Assembly (NCBI GenBank): GCA_030762175.1
Contig: CM060831.1
Span: forward strand, 31,075,001 to 31,139,000
DNA: 64,000 bases
Reading direction: 5' to 3'
DNA from: Metallyticus violacea
Lineage: Eukaryota; Arthropoda; Insecta; Mantodea; Metallyticidae
Part shown: positions 1 through 10,600 of the stretch, piece by piece
How positions within the stretch are numbered: the first letter of the stretch is position 1
How the letters are laid out: each line of letters opens with the position of its first letter
Position numbers and translations under genes: made by a program
Notes under the pieces: generated by a model
The model's database searches: none
What the model was told of the DNA's origin: nothing
The model's input: the letters and a program-made list of their open reading frames with translations, nothing else

Positions 1-635
1 ATTATTCAGTACAACCCGGAACAGACTTAAAATGCTGACATTGAAGTAAACAAATTTAGTGTTAGAAATTCATACTATGCAGCTGAGAAATTTTACAACA
101 CTTATGCATGGTATACACAGTTTCAAGATGTGATAACATTTAATTTTACTTAGTACATGAGTATTAAAAATTTCAACATTTTCAGTAAACTCTGCATAAA
201 CTATAAGCTTGAACATTTTACCGCAGTTAAATAAGGATTAAATAAATCAATTTCAATAGCCATTATCTTTATCACTTAGTAATTCTGTAGCTATAAATAT
301 TTAAATCTTTAATTTTCTCTATAGTATTTTAAAAATTACAAGAAATGTTGTTAAAAACTAGTTCATAATTTTAAGTTTTTGCATTATACAGGTTAATTCT
401 CGTGCTAGAGGCCCAAAACTAATGTCTATAAAGTGTATTTATTAATTAATGACTTGCAAAATATATACACATGCCTTTAACGACACAAAATAGGCCCTTC
501 TTATAAACTATGCTGAAGAAGGTCTCCTCCCTTTTATCTACGAGACACACTAAACCATACTCAATTTTATATGAATGTAATGCGCAGCATGAGGATTTAC
601 TGCTGCTAGTTAAGTGCATGGAACTGCTGCGACTA
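1..635. other. AT-rich intergenic sequence
   Basis: No open frame with a recognisable family, no tRNA-like box and no notable repeat was seen. The end of this stretch runs into the mariner relic that begins near 636. Confidence 0.6.
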
Positions 636-1065
636 AAGGCATTTCAAAGGAACGTGTAGCTTATATTTTATATAAAGAATTAAATATCGCGCTTGTTAAT
701 AGTGATCAAAAACGCACCCTACGAAATTATCGCAACAATATTTGAAGCATTCTAACAGGAATTGATTTTTTGCTTATGGATGAAACTTGAATCCACCATC
801 ATACGCCAGAATCAAAACAGCAGTCAAAAGAGCGCAAAGAAGCGAGCTATTCAACGCCAAAGAAGACAAAGTCGGTTCCATATGACACCAGACTTTTGGA
901 GCGACTAAATGAATTTTACTGATTGATTATTTTCAGAAGGGTAAAACCACAATCACAGATTATTACTATTCCAATCTTTTAAATTAGAGGAAGCATTAAT
1001 GAGAAAAGAACCCGTTTGCAGAAGAAAAAATAGCTTTTTATAGACAATGCATTTGTTGATTACGC
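636..1065 (+). pseudogene. mariner transposase relic (central part)
   Basis: Decayed mariner-family transposase, the enzyme that cuts and pastes its own element through a DD34D catalytic triad. Translation gives ISKERVAYILYKEL, then DQKRT, then MDET with a stop and IHHHTPESKQQSK, then PKKTKSVP and EKRTRLQKKK, each matching the mariner order from the DNA-binding domain to just before the second aspartate. The first catalytic Asp survives in MDET near 777. The second is visible only as IDNA in a shifted frame near 1040. Stops and frameshifts are scattered throughout, and the N-terminal and C-terminal thirds are missing. About 140 codons remain of the usual 340 or so. No terminal inverted repeats were recognised. 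It has no functional neighbours and is an inactive fossil. The family call rests on motif order and is firm. Confidence 0.85.
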
Positions 1066-2009
1066 TAGCCCATTATCTCCGTAAATGTTTATTTTCACTT
1101 TCTTCCCTGTAATTTGTCCTACTTTTCTGATGCTAAATTATATAATGTTCAATTTGACAACCTCCCGCTAATGTCTAGACAACAGTTTAATAAGAAGTAT
1201 GCTAGAAGGAAAATTTCCAGGATGTAGCCGGAGAAAGCTAGCTTTCGAGTATGGGAGAAGATAATATATAAATATTATCATTTATTTGACAGTAAAACAA
1301 AATAACTTAAAAGCAGCATTAAAACCTTTACAATACAATGAAAAAACTTAAACCTCCATAATGCCAAAGTCATTGGGTTGGGCTAACGGAGAGGGCTTGG
1401 GTCTTAGAGATTTTGAAGAAAGGCCTAAATGTTTTTATTTTCTCCTTATTCCGGACAACAGAAAGAAAACCGATCACGTAAGAAGAAATTACGTCACATT
1501 AATCTCGAAAACTTCCTAGTCTGTCCCAACCAATAGGAACAAGACAAGGTAACAAAGTATCCCAGAGTGGACAGGGAGGTGAGAATGGGAAGAAGAGTGA
1601 GCATTTGGTAAGAACGAGGCAGACGGCCAAAACGGCACATTCGGTAGCCAAATACTATCTTAGAAAGCCTTTCCCTTTTTGTGACTCATTCTATTATATG
1701 TACAAAACCTTCTTCCGAACTTTGTAAAGCAATCTAAATCTGCACACAAATCCCTGTATATTATCGCCTAAACAAATTAGCTTTCATAAAATACTAGTAT
1801 TTACAGCTTTAATACGAAATGGATACTACGGAGCCTTCATTTCGCCAGCTTAACGGGGATTTGCCTGCCCTGTTTCTAATCGGTTTTGTTTCCCGCCCCC
1901 CTCCACTTTCCTGCCTGTCCGTTTGCTGACGCGAAGTCTTTTTGCTGTACAGGAATTGAACGTTGTGAGACCACGTGCTTCAGTATTATAGTGCGTTAGT
2001 GTTGTTATA
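1066..2009. other. Unannotated intergenic sequence
   Basis: This stretch has somewhat mixed composition, with a purine-rich part near 1550-1640. No domain, tRNA-like head or repeat shared with other parts of the window was recognised. A 73-codon reverse frame at 1850-2071 has no family resemblance and is treated as chance. Confidence 0.5.
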
Positions 2010-2480
2010 ATACCAAAAAGTTCACATACTTTAGCGCACAGAATCCTCGTGTATGATTCCTGTGACAGCAAACTCTTGTAGAGGAATGAGACGGCGATTT
2101 ATAGACAGATTCCCTACCGTTCGTGCGCCTCACAGAGAAACGTTTCGTAAACTTTTGAATAGATTTAGGGAAACGGGATCTATTTTTGATAAGACACCGA
2201 AAGTAAAACGCCGGTGTTCTTACAGAGGAAAAACTCGATGGCATCGGAGAGAAGTTAAAATGAAATCCAAAGAAATCTCTGAGAAACTTGCATAGGGATC
2301 AGGAATTTCGCAAACCTCGGCTTGAAATACCACTAAACTGTTAAAATTAAGACACTATAAGAAAACAGTACTTAAAGAATTGCATCAACGCGATAATGTG
2401 AGTAGAGTTCATTTCTGCAATTGGGTGTAGGATAATGTTAATGATCCCTCTATATACCAGCGTTTATTTATTTGTAAATA
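2010..2480 (+). pseudogene. DUF4817-type Tc1/mariner-superfamily transposase, N-terminal relic
   Basis: N-terminal helix-turn-helix half of a transposase of the arthropod DUF4817 plus DDE type. A forward frame from 2053 gives RRFIDRFPTVRAPHRETFRK and then LLNRFRETGSIFDKTPKVKR, which fits the first helix-turn-helix with its RFRETGS signature. After a frameshift comes EEKLDGIGEKLK, then NPKKSLRNL. Further on, HYKKTVLKELHQRDNVSRVH followed by FCNWV near 2350-2430 matches the second helix-turn-helix and linker that precede the catalytic domain. The DDE domain itself is absent. At least two frameshifts and one stop are needed to follow the homology. It would have bound element ends; it is now inactive. 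Three other relics of this type lie at 17.4, 37.7 and 52.4 kb, two of them in reverse orientation. Confidence 0.75.
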
Positions 2481-4279
2481 GCCATGCAGCATACTGAGTA
2501 CAGAAAACCCCGATCTTGTACACGAAATGTTATTATATGATCCAAAAATGGGTGTTTGGTGAGCTGTAGAAATCTATCGCTTAAATTTAATAAATAAATA
2601 AAATTAATAAATATCCGACTTTGCCGGCAAACAGAGTGCTTCCCGGTGCCAAGTAAATCTCTGTTAAGCCGGCCACGTGTCCAAACGAGGGCTCTGTATT
2701 ATTCACGATTTATACAAAACATGTGGAAAACCGTAGAAAAAAAAAACGGCTGCTACGTGTTCTATTTGCTTTTCTGTTCTGTTATATATACACTGTTTAT
2801 TTCATTCTTACAGGCCGACACATACAACAATTTCCCTTCTGGTTTCTCTCAATCACTGCTCTCAAATACTTGGGAGTTTTAAAATACATATTTGAAACTT
2901 AGAAGTAATACTGCCAATATGCATTAAAAACTACTCACATGCGCAATTTTAAAGCGCAACTGATTCAAAATAACCTAAGGACTAAACTTTTATTAGTATT
3001 AAAAATCTATATTTATAGAAATTTTGCACAATTTTCACAGGTTCTGTCCATTTGAGTGTGATCTTGCTTGCCTGAAATTCAGCCGTACTCTTTTTCAACA
3101 GTATTTTATAACGAATACAGCTCGGTTAGCTTTAGTTTCAATTTAAGTTGCCCAAGGCACGGTCCTTTGACATGAAACATTGCGGGTTCACGTACACACC
3201 CTGAGTGGCAGGGGGGCACACGTCACTTGCAGCTCACAACATGCGTCTGTCATACGACAGTCACAGGGTGTCCCAGTGCCGTTTTACCTCAAATGCTCCG
3301 TATTTAGAAATCGCTAGAAATTACAAGAAACTTCTGCATTCCTAAAGGAGGAAGAAAGGAAGAAATAAAAATGGGATCTACAGAAGTAACTTCAAAAGAA
3401 ATTGGTAATTTCCATAGAGAATTTTTCCATTAAACATGTCACCCTATTGTGTTGTTAATAAATGTGTTTTCAGACTTAATAGTCGCACAAAATAACCATA
3501 TCCCGACATCCTATATTCAGTAATTTTGTATTATGAGCGAAATGCACAATGGATTTCCTGCTTTTGACATTAACTGATCTTTATTCGCAACACGGCTATC
3601 TGTATACTTATTGTTTAACTAGCATTGTTTGTGGTGAGTGTTGTTAGTATAAGCTTCTTTTAAGGACGCTGGAACTAAAACTTCTAAATTCTATAACTTT
3701 AAGCTAGTGAGCTAGAACTTAGAACATAATAAATCATGTCATTAGTAAAAATTGTGCAAAATTTCATTTCTTTATAACTATTACTTATATATATATATAT
3801 ATATATATATTATTTTACAAAAAATTCTAATTTTCAAAAGTAATATTGAACCAAGTAAATAATATTATTTTATCCTCATTTCTTTTTAGTAGAATTATTA
3901 GATCAGTTATTTGGTTTAAGATTATAGATTACTTGCAGAGATAATAATCTTGTTTCGTCTGAATAATTTCTTTAAAAAAAATAGCTGTTTTTCAGATTTA
4001 AAAAATATTTGAAGAAACTATTACTTATAACCCAATGAATAATGAAAACAATGAAAAAAATCGCTGTAATTGGTTTAAGATTGATGCACAAGCAATATTT
4101 TCTGTGTTGCAAAATATATATTTGAAAAACGTTTAATTTCCGTAAACACGCATTTAATACACTCTACAGATAATCTCTGTCTTTAAAACTTTCATTCTAA
4201 CATTGAGGTTATTCAATAATTTATGTGAGAAAATAACAAGAAAGAATGCAGCAGCTTACGAAACACCAGCTATCCTTAA
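2481..4279. other. AT-rich intergenic sequence
   Basis: No recognisable coding relic was found. A 78-codon forward frame at 2646-2882 has no family match. A short TA run lies near 3785. The block at 3160-3290 is less AT-rich than its surroundings but has no tRNA boxes that I could see. Confidence 0.5.
3785..3812. repeat. (TA)n microsatellite
   Basis: An uninterrupted TA dinucleotide run of about 27 bases in AT-rich DNA, with no associated element. Confidence 0.9.
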
Positions 4280-4437
4280 GGCTCATATGTTTTAATAAAA
4301 AAATCATAAATTTTGTCATTTTAGCCAAAAAAATTTACTCTCCGTATATCTTAAGTACGGCTCATATGTTTTAATAAAAAAATCATAAATTTTGTCATTT
4401 TAGCCAAAAAAATTTACTCTCCGTATATCTTAAGTAC
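4280..4437. repeat. Perfect 79-bp tandem duplication
   Basis: Two adjacent identical 79-bp copies, 4280-4358 and 4359-4437. Each begins GGCTCATATG and ends CTTAAGTAC. The sequence just before copy 1 (TATCCTTAAG) resembles the end of each unit (TATCTTAAGTAC), so the duplication may have arisen by slippage or repair between short matches. I saw no mismatch between the copies, which implies a recent event or an assembly artefact. Confidence 0.9.
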
Positions 4438-6619
4438 TGTATGTCACAAGAAGGAATCAATACGCCTTACAGTTATGCAATTGCTTCGTTTATCGACCAT
4501 AGTAGGACAACCAAACTATCAAGTATTTTTGTCAAAAGTTTCCCAAAGATATTAAACTAAGAAACAAATGTGCTCCGATGTGTAGAAGAGACGACCGCCT
4601 CACTGCAGAAAAGTCCACTCATTTTGCCAAGGAAAGAGAGCTGAATGCGGAGCTTCTCGAAGTCACTATTAAAATATATATTAAGAAAATTTGCTGCCGC
4701 GTTTAAATTTAAATTTTGCATTTGCTTGCATCGGCAAGTTAACGATTCGAAACAGAGATGCCTCTGAAAGTTATACACAAAATTCCAGCACCACTTTGAG
4801 TGCAACAATGCTCAACGAAATCGAAGGTGATAGTAAGGAAAACGTTTGGAAAGATTGGCATATGAATGGGCGAAGAAATTTTTTATGTATTGACAAGCTT
4901 ATTTACCAACTAAATCATCCAAAAGATACAAGTATTAAATCAGACACACTTTTTGAAAATTTTGAACTATTAAAATTGTTTACAGCCTATTAAGCATATA
5001 CATTTAAACAATAAAAACCAAGCTAAAACTGCTTCATTGTATGTAAGATATAAGTTACTTTTTTGCAGAAAAACCTGACTTTCATCGCTTTCGATGGAAG
5101 ATAGTTCAACCAAAATGACATAGTCTCTTTCTGTCAGCATTTTAAAACACGATTTCATTAGTTCTCATGGAAGTGTATAATAAATTATGAAATTTAATCA
5201 AGAAATTCATTGATAAAATAACATCTAAATAAAACATATAAAACAGTATTTATTAATTTTGTTCTACAACGCATATTGATTAGAAAATGGGCCATAACAA
5301 CATAAATTCACAGCTTTAGAAACCATACTGAAAAAATGCACTGGTGAGTTAAAAAAAATGGAAACACAGGCAAGTAAACTATTTTATGGTTTACCCTTTT
5401 ATTTTTTATGGTGTACTTAATTAATATGGTTTGAACGTTTACTAGAATGTAAGATATCAAATATAGAAGAAATAAGAGACAATATGTAATGGAAACAATG
5501 GGCTTTGATAGCTTGAGCCAACTCCACAATATGTATTGGCATTGCATGATGTCACAAACAGCATGCGGGAGAGAGTACACAGCCAATGGTGTACTCAGCA
5601 TACCGTGCGGTCAAGAAGGAGTACCCTTAATTAGCTAAGACTTTGAGAATTTGTCTTCATTTGGCTCTGTAGATGTAGCTTGTACAGACTGCAATTTATT
5701 TTTTCGTAAGCATTTAATACAATCGATTAGTCTGTATTTAACCAAGCAATGAAAGTAACAATATTTTATAGAAAGTATCTATCGAGAAAATGTAATGACC
5801 AATAATCAACCGCCATGAACTGCGCTTACATAGCTTACATATATAAGACGCGGAGGAATATCAATGAGTCTTGAAGGAAAAAAGATTATTCTCGCAATCT
5901 AAATAATGAAGAGTCATGGAGGAGTTCTATCTATCACAAATGTTAAAACCATTCCCGGAAGCATTCACACAACTCCTTTTCCGGCACTGCAGTTAATTTT
6001 TTTTCGTAGGCTGTGACTGCCTCCTTGGGGCTGCAAAATCACTGGCTTCGAAAGTTGTTCTATACTTAGTCAGTAAGAAGCCACAGATATCAGTTCTGAA
6101 CTGTAAGGTGTTGTGTCAACAGTCTTGCCTCTGTTCTCTAAAACGATTGGTGTTATGTTGTCAATGTTACTGTTGTAAATGGTTTCTGAATTTCTAGAGC
6201 AACGATCTTCAGATGGGCACTTAAGAAAGGACAACAGTTTTCTTTTCCTTTTAACTTTCAAAGGTGACTTGTCATAAAGTAAAATCAAATGGAAGATTTG
6301 CTTGATGTCAAGACCCAATTTTCCCGTGATGTCAGTAACGTGCCTAGACTCCCTACGGAGTATCTTTTAAGATTTCTTGGCACCGTTCCATGATGCACGA
6401 GTCTCTGTCTTTCGGTTGAAAAGATTATCATCCATTTAAAAAAAATGTTTCACTGGCAGGCGCTGTTTAAAAATGGCAGAAACAACTGGTGATGTGATCC
6501 TTACAGCAAACTCTCAACTCTCTATGGTCCTTTGTACTGCAAGATGTTTTCTGCGGCCGCAACCGTTGACCTGCCGCTCTCCTCTCCTCGACTTAAAGAA
6601 ATTTGCCCCATTTTAAATT
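4438..6619. other. Intergenic sequence without recognised features
   Basis: Several frames of 60-100 codons occur on both strands (for example forward 4691-4993 and reverse 5308-5601). None shows a recognisable domain, and forward and reverse frames overlap. No tRNA-like box, tandem repeat or shared dispersed repeat was identified. Confidence 0.5.
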
Positions 6620-6960
6620 ACTGAGCAGTGTGTAAAGCTTGGAATTGCATTTTGGCGGCCCCGAGTTCAAATCCTTTGGGACCGCCTATCCTGATTATTT
6701 TTGTCCCCCCCCCCCCCTTTCTTTTTTCGTGGTTATCTTTTCAGGAATTTTCTGCTCTCCCATTTTATTCTGTTATTTTCATCAAGAGGCGGGAGCGCAT
6801 GGGCTATATAGACTGGTGCGGGATGACGGTGGCTTGCTCTTTGGAGGGGTTTGGTATGGAAGCGAACCTTTTAAGGGGTTCGAACTGCTTATAAGGAGGC
6901 CACTCCTAGGGCAAGGCTCAAGTACTGAAATACTCTTCTCCGAACCTTACAATCCAATTC
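6620..6960 (+). mobile_element. SINE-like element D, copy 1
   Basis: tRNA-like start with a possible A box (GAGCAGTGTGTAAAGC, near 6624) and a B box (GAGTTCAAATCC, near 6663) closed by GGGACCGCC. A C14 run follows, then a body containing CTGCTCTCCCATTT and GGGGTTCGAACTGCTTA. The same order (TTCAAATC, pyrimidine run, GCTCTCCCATTTCATT, GGGGCTCGAACTCCTTA) recurs at about 56.05-56.38 kb, so this is a dispersed family. The tRNA-like part is weaker than in family A below. The polymerase III origin is inference. Forward frames across it (up to 119 codons) are fortuitous. Confidence 0.55.
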
Positions 6961-8022
6961 AATTCCTGTTAAATTTTGGGAACCAAGGAGCACTGTAGCA
7001 CATGGAGAACAGTCCCGAAAAGCCTGACATAGATACTCTGATCTTATTTAATCCGCTTTTAAAATCACACAAAATAATTACCCGAAAATTCTCTTTCGGT
7101 TTGCATAGCCACAACCAAGGGTTTTACTGCGCGGATAATAATGATTAGACAGATTTATAGTCGTAGCAGGAGAGTATTTACGAGTATATCATTGGCACTA
7201 GTACAATATAATAAAACCTCAACAAGCTCAGGGGTCCAACGTGCTTTTATGATGTACCCGGTCTATTAAATTAAATAAAAAATATTAGACTAGATGTTTC
7301 ACAATAAACTATAAAACAAGCACTATTCAACAATAAAATATAGGATAAAATAAAATAAAAGAATTTCAACAATTTAAAAAAGACAAATAGAAAGAAGTCA
7401 CGTTAGAAGAAATGGCTGTGTACAGAACATACACAGAGCTGGAATCAATCATCCCCCCCCCCGGTTATCAGATTTTTCTTTTTCAGACTTGATGAGCTGT
7501 TATCAAACATTAACCTAAAATATTCTCTCCTTCCTTGCCTGCCAGCATGACCATTTCTCCCTATTCGATTTCGTAAAGTAGTGTGGTAGATACTTTTCCC
7601 ACCATTTTTCCGTACCTTTACGTTCAGCCAGTATCTGTATCCATGATACCTCCTCCTCCTCACAGATGTAAGATTGGGTCATTTTCACACTACAACAGTT
7701 TCTAGTACAGAAATCTGCAGATCTCAAGTCTCAAAAAGTATCCAGTGACCCTCTATAACAATTTAAACCAGAATAACAAAGACTCAGAGATGAAAGATAT
7801 GTGGATTAAAAGCAGTCATTCTAACCCATAAACTAAACAAAATGAGACAATGACAAAGTTATAGTTCCTATACTGCTAAATCATTCCCCATAGTATTAAA
7901 AATTTCCTGTCTGTGAGACTGCATACATTATTTCTATGCGCATAGTTGTAGGTAATTTAGATTATGGATTAAATAGCGAGTGTGGGATTGGACTGAAGGA
8001 ACTTTGAAGGGTTCTGCACATC
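6961..8022. other. Intergenic sequence
   Basis: No recognisable element. Two overlapping reverse frames of about 70 codons at 7445-7727 match no family. A C-rich run lies near 7451. Confidence 0.5.
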
Positions 8023-8050
8023 TTAAACAGCAAGTATTATTATTATTATT

Positions 8051-8334
8051 GGTTTATTTATGGACGCTCTTTAACATCTCAGGTCATCAGCGTCCCATTC
8101 AACTCAGGGCGTGAAACGGCCGACAAATTTTGCTCAGAGGCCTCTCTTTCAGGCTTGAGGTTCTTTTTCGTGCCGTAAATGTACGACACGGGACCCACGG
8201 CTTTACTTCCCTTCCGAAGGAAGCCATACTTAGGATTTTTACGCCCGAAAAAATCCATCGATCCTGGCCGGGTTCGAACCCGCGTTTTGGGCGTAGGAGG
8301 CAAGTATGGTAACCATTACACCACCAGGACCGAC
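8051..8334 (-). mobile_element. SINE family A, complete copy with 12-bp target-site duplication
   Basis: A tRNA-derived SINE read on the reverse strand. Its head, 8262-8334, begins GTCGGTCCTGGTGGTGTAAT. It has an A box in TGGTGTAATGG, a GCCTCCTACGC middle resembling tRNA-Gly, and a B box GGTTCGAACCC. TCCTGGT at the start pairs with GCCAGGA near the end, as in an acceptor stem. The tRNA-unrelated body includes GGCTTCCTTCGGAAGGGAAG, GGCCGTTTCACGCCCTGA and AGAGCGTCCATAAATAAACC, ending in an (AAT)n tail at 8035-8050. The insertion is bounded by identical TTAAACAGCAAG copies at 8023-8034 and 8335-8346, direct evidence of target-primed retrotransposition. It has no coding capacity. Confidence 0.93.
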
Positions 8335-8489
8335 TTAAACAGCAAGCGAATGTGTATAGCTTTGTATTTACAATGTAGTGGTAGAGTTACATTATTGCAA
8401 CTGCCAAAAGACATTTTTTCGTTTGATTATAAACCTACAAAAGTTATGTTTACTTGTTCTTGAAACGAAGCAGCCGATTTGAAAAATTC

Positions 8490-8568
8490 AGATCACGGCC
8501 AGAATTTTAACCGCGGCTCTTCAGCTTTCCACGCAGACGCTCTAACTGAGCTACGGTGTCCTCCTCCT
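8490..8568 (-). mobile_element. tRNA-like SINE head (family E)
   Basis: The reverse strand reads CACCGTAGCTCAGTTAGAGC, a near-consensus A box, then GTCTGCGTGGAAAGC, then a decayed B box (CGGTTAAAATTC). The layout fits a tRNA-derived SINE start. The body beyond 8490 was not matched elsewhere in the window. A decayed tRNA gene is an alternative, but the weak B box argues against a working one. Confidence 0.5.
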
Positions 8569-8939
8569 AGCATGGAACCACTAACCTCTCTCTTCTATAT
8601 ACCCCCAAACTTCCCTAAGGTCTTCTACTGGATAAAGTACTGTGTAATGCTACGAGTACTTTTTACCCAGACTTCTACCTATTTTAATCACCAACTATAT
8701 AAGGGTTTAATTTATATACAGAAATAGTTCTTTCAGTGTAAGATATTAGTTAGAAAGGAAGAAAACTTTGAATCCCGAACATGACCCGAATTTTTCAAGT
8801 CTGATTCCTCCTTTCTAGCTGAAGTCCTACAAACTGCTAGTGTAAAATAACTTATTTGTAAACATTGATCTCTTCTAGTTTAATTATCTAATCGGATTGC
8901 ATTGTATTGTTAGTCTCTGAGAACGATATTTCGGAATTC

Positions 8940-9300
8940 AGCTTTTCTCTTAGTGCGGCACCTCCGAGATAAAGGGACGGTGCTGCACGGACATAGAGGG
9001 GTACTTAATTATATCTAGATAGAACACATCGACGCTGGCGGGAGTTCCCTCTAAGAGTCAAAGTCCTTTAGAAGGACCGCTTCGATACCAGGCGCAAGTC
9101 ACCGTCACACCGCATCAACCCACCTCGCCTGACACTTTCAATAAAATTGCTTAAAAAGGAATAGCGGGAAATTTGTGGAAAGTAAAGCTCCACCCAGATT
9201 TACTTAAGCTACCAGGAGAAACCGTGAAAAACCCCAAGTAATTTGAATCCGGACGCGGGTCCCAGGCACTTTATACCCGAGTATAAATTACATATGCAAT
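8940..9300. other. GC-richer block, possible unclassified repeat
   Basis: This block stands out from its AT-rich surroundings. It contains GGTGCTGCACGG near 8970; a similar stretch (GATGCTGCACGG, after CTCC and GAGGGA) lies near 32.0 kb, which suggests a shared old repeat. No coding frame or clear tRNA boxes were found. The reverse strand near 9250 has GGATTCAAATT, a weak B-box resemblance. Confidence 0.3.
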
Positions 9301-9500
9301 TACTGACCCATTCAACTAAATTTCAACCTAGTTTTGAAATTCATCAACGAAAAAACTCACTTCATGATGGGTGGTACATTTCGCAAACATTTGTTGGCTT
9401 CTGAATACAAAATAAAAATGAATCGCCTTTATGAGCAGAATGAGGAGCGTACTAACAGCGAATGAGTTTAATGTCTCTCACTCATATTTCTTCTACCTCG

Positions 9501-9620
9501 TAGATTTACTGCATGTAAAAGAACCTCAGAGGCCTCTGAGCAAAATTACCGGCCGTTTCACGTCCTGAATTGAATGGGACGCTGATGACTTGAGATGTTA
9601 AAAAGCGTCCGTAAATAAAG
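9501..9620 (+). mobile_element. SINE family A, 5'-truncated copy
   Basis: The 3' part of family A: TAGATTTACTGCATG (matching TACATTTACGGCACG of the full copy), GAACCTCAG, GAGGCCTCTGAGCAAAATT, GGCCGTTTCACGTCCTGA and AGCGTCCGTAAATAAA. The tRNA-like head is missing, as expected from incomplete reverse transcription. Confidence 0.88.
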
Positions 9621-10249
9621 GAAATCAACAAAATCTGGAGAATAGACGGAGGTACCTATTTGGTGCGTGCTATCTACAATAGCATGCCAGCGGGATATGT
9701 GGTCTTATGGAAGGAAGTTCCAGGCGCATAATTACAAATTCTAATGCGTATCTTAAAGTGTTATATCCTTCTTTATTGCTTCGGAATTTTCAGCAATATT
9801 TTATTCTCAAAAGGAGAAGATGGTAGGCTCACTCTGAAACATGCTTAAATTCTTCGCTGGTTCATCGAATTAATATTATTCTTTCACATTTTATTGAAGT
9901 TCAGAATACGAGTACGGTACAATCAGGAACGTTTTTATATAAATGTTTCCAAGCATTCCATGCTGCTGGCCATAGCATTTTTCAAAATACCGTTATAAGG
10001 GAGTTAGCAAAATCGACGTTAATGTTTTTGATGCCAAAAGGTCTGGAATGTTCGGCAAATTTTCTCCAAAAGGAAAGGAAACACTGAAAAATGGCATTAA
10101 AGAATATCCTGGTGTTGGAAAAGAAACGGCTGTGAAACGTTTGAATTTTACAGCCAGATTCCAGGAAAACTACTGCTTTGAACTTACTGGCGTAATTTCG
10201 TCTTGATATATGAAGATATTAACATAAAACTGCACCAAAAGAAGTCTCT

Positions 10250-10600
10250 GTGTCGGGTGGATTGTGCATTGTGAACTGTCTGTCAACGCCATTGTTTATT
10301 CTAACAAGCTTGAACATGTTCATGAAAAACTGAAAACTACGGAGTTTGCAATGGTGAATTACAAAAACGTTATTCTTTTGCGTGACAATTCCACCTACAT
10401 ACCTTGGATCATCAGATTATCATCCTTGGGGGGGGGGATTACCTCTGAGGACAGCAATGCCGAACCGATCTGAAAATGCACTGGATGCATTTGTTGCTTC
10501 CCGCCCTAAACAGTTCTATCACTTCGGAATTCATAGTCTTCCGTCACATCGGCAGAAGGACCTCATAGCTATAGTGAATATATTTAATATTAAAGGTTTC
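10250..10600 (+). pseudogene. mariner transposase relic, C-terminal part
   Basis: Catalytic C-terminal half of a mariner transposase. Residues SNKLEHVHEKLKTTEFAM lead to VNYKNVILLRDN, which holds the second catalytic Asp near 10385. After a frameshift, LGSSDYHPW gives the third Asp of the DD34D triad, and SENALDAFVASRPKQFY with GIHSLPSHRQK matches the mariner C-terminus. It keeps two of three acidic residues but lacks the DNA-binding domain and the first Asp. A G10 run at 10427 sits where the proteins normally continue and marks an indel. A single 118-codon open frame (10382-10738) includes the true C-terminal part plus unrelated readthrough. The LDAF and ASRPK wording resembles the mauritiana-like branch; that is inference. 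Confidence 0.85.

Noticed and set aside
4557..4993. Overlapping forward (100-codon) and reverse (83-codon) frames
   Set aside because: No domain recognised on either strand and mutual overlap; treated as chance.
6628..6998. Two overlapping forward frames of 88 and 119 codons
   Set aside because: They span a C14 run and a repeat present again at 56.1 kb; no protein similarity.
8262..8334. Functional tRNA gene
   Set aside because: The tRNA-like fold continues into a SINE body shared by seven other copies, the anticodon arm is not properly paired, and the copy has a target-site duplication.
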